The notes under the pieces: generated by a model
Seen by the model: the letters and a program-made list of their open reading frames with translations, nothing else
The model's database searches: none
Told to the model about the DNA's origin: nothing
Part shown: positions 1 to 8,350 of the stretch, in pieces
How positions within the stretch are numbered: the stretch's first letter is position 1
Layout: every line of letters starts with the position of its first letter
Position numbers and translations under genes: made by a program
DNA from: Bacteroidota bacterium
GTDB taxonomy: Bacteria > Bacteroidota > Bacteroidia > Bacteroidales > Prolixibacteraceae
DNA: 64,000 nt
NCBI GenBank assembly: GCA_023251455.1
Contig: JAHEYT010000024.1
Span: 1 to 64,000, forward strand
Reading direction: 5' to 3'

Positions 1-10
1 TGATTTTTAG

Positions 11-84
11 TGGAGAATATCGGAATCGAACCGATGACCTTTTGACTGCCAGTCAAACGCTCTAGCCAACTGAGCTAATCCCCC
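11..84 (-). tRNA. tRNA-Ala (anticodon GGC)
   Basis: Reverse complement GGGGGATTAGCTCAGTTGGCTAGAGCGTTTGACTGGCAGTCAAAAGGTCATCGGTTCGATTCCGATATTCTCCA folds as a cloverleaf; anticodon loop CTGGCAG; G3:U70 alanine identity pair present. Confidence 0.95.
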
Positions 85-734
85 TTTCGAGGCGACAAAT
101 ATAGAAAAATATTTCATCTGCAACGCCTTAACCAAACCCAAAATTTTATCTTTTTCTCCCCAAATCTGGCAGATACCGTGGATTTGCCAGATTTTTGCCA
201 GATAGTAACTGAAAATGAGTCAAATCTAAAATCTGAATGAACTTGCAACGTTTAGAATTAAACAAATTTTAATGCGTCATCCAAACTGAGCATCTTCATT
301 AAACAGATTTTGGAAAACTTATTGGAATATTACAGGAAGTCAGTATTATTCGGTCAAACCAACCACCCTATGCCGACTCAGATTGACCACAAAATCCTAA
401 TCGGTTCATCTTGGGAGTTAAGGGTTGGTGTAAATTACACCTTTCTCGTCCCAACATCAACTTGCTTTGCTCAATTAAATTTGAACTAAACAAAATCTTT
501 AAATACAAAAAAGAACTCAACTTTAATTCAAAATAACAACTAAGATCTCGACAAATATTTTTATATTTATGTGAATATCAACACCATAAATACTGAGATA
601 GTTTCTTGATAATTTATAACTATCTGTTTCTAAAACTCATTGAGAATAAATTGAAAAACTATCGATGTATCCCTTCTTATACTACGAAAGTAAAAGCATG
701 ATTATCCCTTGAAATACATTAAAAACAGTTTAAA

Positions 735-2048
735 ATGGGACATCTTGTTGGTAAAGAAATATTTCAGAGACTCGGAGACAAAATTGATAGCCTTCCCTGC
801 CGGATCAATAAAAACGCTGCACTATTCAATATTTTAAAGGCTCTTTATTCACCAGAGGAAGCTGAATTTGTTGTAAAAATGCCCTTTGGACTATCCACTT
901 CTGATGAGATACAGAAAGAGGTTGGGTGTGAAAAAAGCAAAATAAATTCGCTTCTCGAAATTCTGTGCACCAAAGGATTGGTAATGGACATGTGGATTGA
1001 TAATAGGTATTATTACATGCCTTCACCGATGATAGTAGGAATATTTGAATTTACCATGATGAGGATCGGTGATAATCAAAATACAAAAAAGATGGCCGAT
1101 CTATTCTATGAATATTTAAATGATAAGCAGACTTATGCGGTAAATTTCGGTAAAGGAGAAAAAATTTCCTTCATGCGAACCTTACCCCATGAAGGAACCG
1201 TTTTGGAATCTGATTTTGCGGAGATTCTAGATTATGAAAAAGCCACATCAATTGTTGAATCCCACAACCGGTTTTCTGTCGGAATATGTTCTTGTCGACA
1301 TGAAAAACTACATGCAGGGAAGAAAAAATGCAGTAATCCACTTGATACCTGTGTTTCGTTGGGAAGTACTGCTGATTTTATGATCAGACATCAATTTGCA
1401 AAAGAAATTCCCCAAACAGAGATACTTGAAAAACTATCACAATCAAAAGAATCGGGACTTGTTTTTACTTGCGACAACGTTAAAAACAATGTTACCTTTA
1501 TTTGCCAATGTTGTAGCTGTTGCTGCAATCTATTGCTGGGGATTAGTAAGTTTGGCTATGCTAATACGGTAGTCACATCAAGTTTTATTTCGAATATTAA
1601 TACTGAAACCTGTAATGGCTGTGGTAAATGTGCCAATGCCTGTCCAATCGGGGCAATTGAGATGATTCCATGTGAAGATACTGATCCAAAAAAAAGAAAA
1701 GTACCCCGTATTAATGAATCAATTTGTATTGGGTGTGGCGTTTGTTCTCTTACGTGCACCAAAACTGGATCTTTGAAATTAATTAAACGGAACAAAAGGG
1801 TCATTCATCCAGAAAATACTTTTGAACGGATTATCTTGCAAAGTCTGGAACGTGGGACAATTCAACATCAAATCTTTGGCAATCCCCAAAATATCACACA
1901 AAAGTTTATGAAGGGGTTCGTAGGGGGATTTCTAAATCTTCCTCCTGTAAAAAAAGCCATCATGGCTGATCTATTTAGGTCATCTTTCCTTGATGTAATG
2001 AAGAAAGGAGCAGCAAAACAGAATAAAGGCTGGCTTAATGAGATTTAA
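735..2048 (+). CDS. 4Fe-4S dicluster-type ferredoxin-domain protein with N-terminal winged-helix-like region
   Basis: ORF 437 aa; CNGCGKCANACP and CIGCGVCSLTCTKTG ferredoxin motifs; extra cysteine clusters CSCRHEKLHAGKKKC and CQCCSCCC. Confidence 0.8.
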   Translation: MGHLVGKEIFQRLGDKIDSLPCRINKNAALFNILKALYSPEEAEFVVKMPFGLSTSDEIQKEVGCEKSKINSLLEILCTKGLVMDMWIDNRYYYMPSPMIVGIFEFTMMRIGDNQNTKKMADLFYEYLNDKQTYAVNFGKGEKISFMRTLPHEGTVLESDFAEILDYEKATSIVESHNRFSVGICSCRHEKLHAGKKKCSNPLDTCVSLGSTADFMIRHQFAKEIPQTEILEKLSQSKESGLVFTCDNVKNNVTFICQCCSCCCNLLLGISKFGYANTVVTSSFISNINTETCNGCGKCANACPIGAIEMIPCEDTDPKKRKVPRINESICIGCGVCSLTCTKTGSLKLIKRNKRVIHPENTFERIILQSLERGTIQHQIFGNPQNITQKFMKGFVGGFLNLPPVKKAIMADLFRSSFLDVMKKGAAKQNKGWLNEI

Positions 2049-2084
2049 CTTAAAAATAGACTTCGAATGCTTAAAAATTGGTAA

Positions 2085-2552
2085 TTATTTAGACTGTTCA
2101 GTCCAACTCAACACCTTCCATTGATTATCTTTCTTTTTCAAAAGGAATTGCATTCCTAATGGATCAAGAACAACAATACTATCGTTTTTCAACTTAACCT
2201 CCCATCTCGAGTTTGCTGTATATAATACGGTTTTGGCATCCAGCACCATGTATTTTTCACTTTTTATAGTGGATTTCTGGCTGGTCACATTAGCAAAATA
2301 ACCATCCACATTTTTCAGAGACTGTCCATAATCAGCATAAACTCCCCCTACTAACGATATAAAATCCGGAGAATCCATGTACATTGATTTAAGCGTTTCT
2401 GGATCAGGGCTTTCACATGTCTGAATAATTGAACTAATCAACACTTTAGCTTCACCGACAATTTTATCTTTATCTGCATCAGTTAAAGGTTTGTTCGCAT
2501 TTGTACAGGCACAGAACAGAACAATCGCTAAAACGAATAATTTTTTGTTCAT
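2085..2552 (-). CDS. Small lipoprotein, SnoaL/NTF2-like (DUF4440-type)
   Basis: Lipobox-like signal VLFCACTN; 155 aa with NTF2-like pattern ending in ...WKVLSWTEQSK. Confidence 0.55.
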   Translation of the reverse strand: MNKKLFVLAIVLFCACTNANKPLTDADKDKIVGEAKVLISSIIQTCESPDPETLKSMYMDSPDFISLVGGVYADYGQSLKNVDGYFANVTSQKSTIKSEKYMVLDAKTVLYTANSRWEVKLKNDSIVVLDPLGMQFLLKKKDNQWKVLSWTEQSK

Positions 2553-2714
2553 CGGTTTAATTTTTAAAGGGTTTCTACAATTGAATTTACAAAATAAACA
2601 TTCTAAATATCAACGCTTTGATAGAAATTAAAACGTACATGGCATTTGGCTTATCCAATCTAAGTTGATTTCAATGCTGTTGATCTCTTTGGTCGTGGCC
2701 AAAGAATTTACATG

Positions 2715-4946
2715 TCATTCACCTGGATGATATGTTCTTTCTGCATGATTCAAAACATCCTTTTTATAAAAGTAGACATCTTTGAATTTACCCTGCGAAT
2801 ACAAGGATGCCTGATCAAAGTAATGTTGAGATTTCGGATCAGCGCTCTGTCCAAAATACATGATGGATTTTGCATTGATCTTTCTGGCAAATTCTACAAT
2901 AGCGACATAGGAGTTGCCAGAAATACCATACATTTTATTGGTGTTTGTTTGAGTTGTATTAAATGCAAAGAGAGAACCCATGTACCCGGGGGCTCCTTTT
3001 ACCGGGAAACTTGGTTTTGAGTCATCAAACTTTTCCATTTTTCCGCTGGTATGTATTCTTTGTAACCTGTTGACGTTTCCCCACTCAATAAATGATGTAC
3101 CATATCTGTTTTTAAGGGTATCAGCAGCGGCTGACATAAAAGCCAATGAAAGGCTGTCGGAGAAAGGCAGACTTTTACTGGTAAAATATTTACTCAAAAT
3201 TAGTAATAGAGGATCACTAGGTTTAATCTGTTTGAGAACCCAATTATTTGCAATATTAAACCAGAAAACTGCAAGTGTAGTTGCTTTACTATTCAGTTCA
3301 GATTGACAATCCCAATGGCGTAACGTATCCATGATATCTTTAAGCTTTTCAGATTGAAGCGGATCAAGAATAACACCCCTATCGTATGCTTTTAAAATTT
3401 GAGGAAGCCAATATTCCATCATAAACAAGTGAGTACTTGTGATCATTTTTTCAAATTGCGGAAAAGAAATCTTTTCAGGATTTGACAGAAGTTTTAAAGC
3501 TTCGGCGGCACGGAACGTTTGTGGATCATACGCCATATAACTTGGGTAATTTTTCGGGTCAGGGCTGGAAGACCCGGCACACAGGAAGGGAGTGGAGTTG
3601 CAGTTCTGCAACCAGCCAGATTCTGGATTGATTGAATGAATGATTTCATTTAAAGGATGAAGTTTATTCCATTCTGTTTCGGGATTACTCCCATCCACGG
3701 GATATTGCCAATTGAATTTAGTCGATCGTCTGGGTACTGCGTTACCTTGCCAAAATGCAATGTTGCCTGACCGATCAGTATAAATTGTATTGGGATAACC
3801 AAAAGCCCGCAAGTTTAGGGCATTTTGAAATTCAACCAGGTTTTTCGCCTTCATCATTCGCCAGCATTGAAGGATATAAACAGGAGCAAGTCCGGTCGCA
3901 TTTTTTACAGTAACATAAAAGGAATCTCTTTTGGCTACCACAGGTCCGTGGTCCGTTACCATGAAATTGACCACTTTCTTTTTCATTATTGAACCAGACT
4001 TGTACAGAATGGTGTCTGTCAAGAGTCGGGCTTTTTTATATTGATTTCCATACCTGTATTTTAAGGAGTCAGTCGGATGATTGAACCTTTCAAGATAAAC
4101 ATCAAAATAATCCACCCCTGAATTTGTATGAGACCAGCCAATATCTGAATTAAATCCACTCCATATCCAAAAATTTCCAAACATCGCAAAACCAGAGACA
4201 TTCAATCCCTGTTTGCTGATAAGATGACATTCATATCTTTGGCCATTTCCAAAAAAACTAACATGAGGATTTATAAGAAGCATTGAATTCCCGGATGCCG
4301 ATTTTGAGGGTGCAAGGACGATCATATTGCTTCCATTTTCTGCCTTTTTCATCAACTGGTTTTCGATTCCTTCAGAATCATCCACCATGTTGCTTTTCAT
4401 CACTTTTTGGATCTCCACCCGGCTAATACCATGACTTGTTGCGCTGGTACTGGCTGGAAGTATTAAGAAATACCAGGGTTCATACCTCTGGAGCAATCTT
4501 CTTTCCACACCCGGATTCCGATACAAATAATAGTTTATTCCGGCAGAAGCTGCATCGCATAACTGTTTTATGAGCGGATCCGCTTCAGCGTACATTCTTT
4601 GAGCATCCTGCCGAACACGAAACAAAGCAGCATTCCAGTCATTTTCCAGACTCCTTTCCCCGTAAATCTCTGATTCTCTCCCAAGTGCTGAAATGAAAGT
4701 TTCTTCCAGCTGCCAATAATTATCTTCACCTTGTGAATACATTAAACCGAATACCGCATCAGCGTCGGTTTTACCATAAATGTGAGGTACACCCCAATTG
4801 TCCCGTATAATAGTGACCAATTTGACCTGTTGCTTCCAACGATCAATTTCTTCATTGCTAAAGGTCTGCGCCATAAGACTTATCGGGATAAGAAACAAGA
4901 ATGTGAGGTACTTCACCATTCTGATTTGAAAAAGCATCGATTTCAT
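2715..4946 (-). CDS. Penicillin acylase family protein (peptidase S45, acylase)
   Basis: 743 aa; DNWGVPHIYGKTDADAVFGLMYSQGEDNYWQLE and an internal NGSNMIVLAPSKSASGNSMLLINPH autocleavage/Ser nucleophile region; signal peptide. Confidence 0.9.
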   Translation of the reverse strand: MKSMLFQIRMVKYLTFLFLIPISLMAQTFSNEEIDRWKQQVKLVTIIRDNWGVPHIYGKTDADAVFGLMYSQGEDNYWQLEETFISALGRESEIYGERSLENDWNAALFRVRQDAQRMYAEADPLIKQLCDAASAGINYYLYRNPGVERRLLQRYEPWYFLILPASTSATSHGISRVEIQKVMKSNMVDDSEGIENQLMKKAENGSNMIVLAPSKSASGNSMLLINPHVSFFGNGQRYECHLISKQGLNVSGFAMFGNFWIWSGFNSDIGWSHTNSGVDYFDVYLERFNHPTDSLKYRYGNQYKKARLLTDTILYKSGSIMKKKVVNFMVTDHGPVVAKRDSFYVTVKNATGLAPVYILQCWRMMKAKNLVEFQNALNLRAFGYPNTIYTDRSGNIAFWQGNAVPRRSTKFNWQYPVDGSNPETEWNKLHPLNEIIHSINPESGWLQNCNSTPFLCAGSSSPDPKNYPSYMAYDPQTFRAAEALKLLSNPEKISFPQFEKMITSTHLFMMEYWLPQILKAYDRGVILDPLQSEKLKDIMDTLRHWDCQSELNSKATTLAVFWFNIANNWVLKQIKPSDPLLLILSKYFTSKSLPFSDSLSLAFMSAAADTLKNRYGTSFIEWGNVNRLQRIHTSGKMEKFDDSKPSFPVKGAPGYMGSLFAFNTTQTNTNKMYGISGNSYVAIVEFARKINAKSIMYFGQSADPKSQHYFDQASLYSQGKFKDVYFYKKDVLNHAERTYHPGE

Positions 4947-5509
4947 ACCAGTAGATTTAAAATTTTCAATTCAAAAAGCAGCTTGCGCCTAAGATCGAAG
5001 GTTCATAAAAAAATATGAGAACCATTGTTAAGCGTAAAGCTGTCTCTACATCCAAATGATATGCGGAATGAATAGCGCGGGGAGTGGGTAGCGTATCTTG
5101 AGTACAAAAGCTAATTGAAACATTTCTTAGCCAACCAATACTTAAACCTTTTAATAAATTCATAGGAGGAAAATTTATTAACGGTTAATACATTAAATGA
5201 ATCTCAACGGATCAATTCTATATATAAAGTTATGAAAATTTAATGTAACTCTATTGGTTATCAACCCTTGATATTATTCTCGTTGTTAGAATATATTCGT
5301 TATAATTTAGTCATAAGCTGTAAATTTTAGTCAAACATTCTACCCGTACCGAATTAACTTAACAAGGCCTTGCGAATTCAAATTGATTGCAATTGAACTG
5401 GTTCATTGATGGATTTCATTCAGAGTTATTTGTATTTAATTGATTTTTTCTGTAACTTATAATACTTAATTTCAGGCAGTTATTAGATCAATCATTCAAA
5501 ACACATCCG

Positions 5510-7192
5510 ATGATGAAAAAGATCAATTTTACAACTGTGATTACGTTTTCCCTCTGCTCCATTCTTTTCCCCCTTGTCCATACAACAAATGCCATCGCAA
5601 TCAAACCAATGAATAATCCGGGAAATGTTACCGTCAATCAGGTGATGGAACAAATTCGACCAGAATCCATCAAGGCCCATACGGCCTTTTTGTCGGATGA
5701 CCAGTTAGAGGGTCGCCGAACAGGCACTCGCGGGTACATGCTTGCTGCAAAATATATCCGTTCACAATGTGAGTTGAACGGATTGTCCGGTGCCGCAGAA
5801 AATAAAACTTATTTTCAAAAGGTACCTTTTGTACGAACAATGGTATTGCCAAATGAATCCTCTCTTAGACTCACAAAGGGAAATGAAAAACGTAGTCTGA
5901 ATTACAACAAAGATTTTGTCATTCTTGATACTCACCGGGAGACCGAAGGGAGCATATCCGGTGATTTAGTTTTTGTTGGATTTGGAGTTACGGCTCCCGA
6001 GATGGGGTACGATGATTACTTTGGAGTGGATGTAAAGGGGAAAATAGTAGTTATGATTATGATGGCAGCACCCCCAACTTTTCCATCGGCGGTTAGGGCG
6101 TATTACAGTAATCACGATATCAAAAGAGCAAATGCTGCAGCACACGGCGCACAAGGTATTATTTATTTAAGGCTGCCAAATTGGAAATGGTCATCACTCC
6201 TGCGAGGTGTCAGCATTGGCTGGAATACACTTCGTTGGTTGGATGACAATGGAAAACCCAATGACATGAAGGATTCGCTTAAAATAGTTGCTGTGCTTAA
6301 TAATTCAGAAGCCGGAGCAATGTTTGCCACAGAGAACCGTTCATTAGAGGATGTATTTGCCAGTATTGATAAAGGAACATTAAAAGGATTCAGGTTGTCA
6401 ACACATGCAGATATAGCCTTTAAATCCAGACATGAGAAATTTGAATGTGTAAATGTTATTGCCTTACTGGAGGGTTCTGATCAGATCCTTAAAAAGGAGT
6501 ACGTTCTTTTCTCAGCTCATTTGGATCACTTTGGAATAGGAAAAACTATTGATGGTGATTCGATATACAATGGTGCAATAGATAATGCAGGAGGATGTGC
6601 CGAACTCATCGAACTGATGCGTGCTTATTCATCTTTATCCAAACCACCAAAAAGAAGTACCGTATTTTTATTTACCACCGCAGAAGAATGTGGGCAGCTT
6701 GGCTCGGATTACTTCGCACACCACCCGACAATTCCATTAAAACAGGTTGTCTCTGACTTAAATGTCGATGAACCCATGTCATTGATACCAGTTAGTGATG
6801 TGATTGGCTTTGGTTGTGAACATTCATCACTTGGAGCTACCGTTCAACTGACTGCGGGAAAGACTGGATTCACAGTCAATCCCGATCCCTATCCCGATGA
6901 AGGTTTATTTGCCCGAAGTGATGTTTTTCCATTAGTTCAAGAAGGCATACCATCTGTTTGGATCACTGTTGGAACCAAGAGTTCTCAACAGGGAATTGAT
7001 GGCCTTGCTGTACAAAAGAACTGGATGGTAACCAATTATCATTCACCAAAAGATGATCTTTCACAGCCAATTGACTTTAAAACAACAGCTAAATTCAATC
7101 GTTTTCTGTTTTTACTTGGCTACACCATTGCCAACAATATAGATAGACCTGTCTGGAATAAAAATGATTTTTTTGGCAATAAATTTGAATGA
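5510..7192 (+). CDS. M28 family metallopeptidase with PA-like domain, secreted
   Basis: 560 aa; signal peptide; FSAHLDHFG...GAIDNAGGCAELIEL...TTAEECGQLGSDYFA zinc-binding motifs. Confidence 0.9.
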   Translation: MMKKINFTTVITFSLCSILFPLVHTTNAIAIKPMNNPGNVTVNQVMEQIRPESIKAHTAFLSDDQLEGRRTGTRGYMLAAKYIRSQCELNGLSGAAENKTYFQKVPFVRTMVLPNESSLRLTKGNEKRSLNYNKDFVILDTHRETEGSISGDLVFVGFGVTAPEMGYDDYFGVDVKGKIVVMIMMAAPPTFPSAVRAYYSNHDIKRANAAAHGAQGIIYLRLPNWKWSSLLRGVSIGWNTLRWLDDNGKPNDMKDSLKIVAVLNNSEAGAMFATENRSLEDVFASIDKGTLKGFRLSTHADIAFKSRHEKFECVNVIALLEGSDQILKKEYVLFSAHLDHFGIGKTIDGDSIYNGAIDNAGGCAELIELMRAYSSLSKPPKRSTVFLFTTAEECGQLGSDYFAHHPTIPLKQVVSDLNVDEPMSLIPVSDVIGFGCEHSSLGATVQLTAGKTGFTVNPDPYPDEGLFARSDVFPLVQEGIPSVWITVGTKSSQQGIDGLAVQKNWMVTNYHSPKDDLSQPIDFKTTAKFNRFLFLLGYTIANNIDRPVWNKNDFFGNKFE

Positions 7193-7308
7193 GGTAGGCG
7201 TTATTAAGCCTTTAAATTTTAGAAATAATAATCGATCAAACGGACCATTTTGCCAACTTAAACGATCAGGATGAACCATGTTCATTTTGTGCTTAAGGGG
7301 AGCATAAA

Positions 7309-7341
7309 AAGAGAGCTGTTCAAATGTCGAACAGCTCTCTT
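7309..7341. terminator. Bidirectional hairpin terminator
   Basis: Perfect inverted repeat AAGAGAGCTGTTC / GAACAGCTCTCTT between convergent genes. Confidence 0.75.
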
Positions 7342-7361
7342 AAACCACAATTATATTCTAG

Positions 7362-7820
7362 CTATTTATTTTCTACTAACTTTCCTTCATCAATTAACTT
7401 TTGAATTGTTTCTGCTTCTTCCTTATTAGCAATCATTTTCGTAACTAATTGGGCTTCTATCTGATAATCAATTTCGGTATATGCATTGATTTCAAATTCT
7501 GCAGAACTCAGATTCTCCAATTTTGCTTCGCCAGTGAAAGTTGCTGCATCATCATTCGATAAAATTATCCCTTTGTCAATCAGCATTTGAATGGTTTCGG
7601 CTTCTTCGCTGTCAGCAATACTTTTGGTTACTAATTGGGCTTCCATCTGATAATCAAATCCTGCATCTTCATTCAAATCGAATCCTGTGGAATACAGGTT
7701 CTCCGATTTTACAGTTTTCACTTCTTCCGAAGTTCCATAACTTAATGTTGCATTGGCATTTAATACTCCAACTAATCCTAGTGTACAAATAATAATGAGT
7801 GATTTAATTTTCGTTTTCAT
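7362..7820 (-). CDS. Small secreted protein with two internal repeats, unknown function
   Basis: 152 aa; signal peptide; repeats FDYQMEAQLVTKSIADSEEAETIQMLIDKG and IDYQIEAQLVTKMIANKEEAETIQKLIDEG. Confidence 0.75.
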   Translation of the reverse strand: MKTKIKSLIIICTLGLVGVLNANATLSYGTSEEVKTVKSENLYSTGFDLNEDAGFDYQMEAQLVTKSIADSEEAETIQMLIDKGIILSNDDAATFTGEAKLENLSSAEFEINAYTEIDYQIEAQLVTKMIANKEEAETIQKLIDEGKLVENK

Positions 7821-8219
7821 AACTTTTTCTTTTAATTGTTTTTCTATTGTTTCTGTCTTAAATTGTTTGCATTGTCCAATTGATGTTTCAATTTCTATTC
7901 AAATATACTTTGGCTTCGGTTGGTTCTTATAATGAAATAGATGGCTGGCCTGTTTTTATCGGCAGATGGGGCGATTTTAAGTTTTATTTACTCACAATAG
8001 TATAATATTCAACCTAAAAGACATCCATGTATAGATTGTAATAATCCATGCATTACCGATTTAGGTTGATTACCTTAGTATCGGTTCGTTTGGGAATTTC
8101 ATTTAACCCCATACGAATTTAATACCTGTGATTTCAAGGTGTCAATGTGTAAAAACCTAAAAAATGATATGATATCTGATTCCCGATCATAAGTTTTTAA
8201 TTTCCAACCCTGACGCGAT

Positions 8220-8270
8220 AAAGAAAAATCAATCATTTACAACAAATTTGTAAATGATTGATTTTTCTTT
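8220..8270. terminator. Long perfect hairpin, probable terminator
   Basis: 23-bp perfect inverted repeat AAAGAAAAATCAATCATTTACAA / TTGTAAATGATTGATTTTTCTTT with 5-nt loop, downstream of the 8351-10555 gene. Confidence 0.65.
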
Positions 8271-8350
8271 TACCAGAAACTTTGCAATCTCTCAGTTGAA
8301 ATGAACTCAATTCCGATAAGCTTTATAAACTACCGACAAACAAATTTTCA

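Noticed and set aside
2712-3306. Plus-strand ORFs of 102 and 108 aa opposite the acylase gene
   Set aside because: Antisense to a well-supported CDS, no domain or upstream SD evidence.
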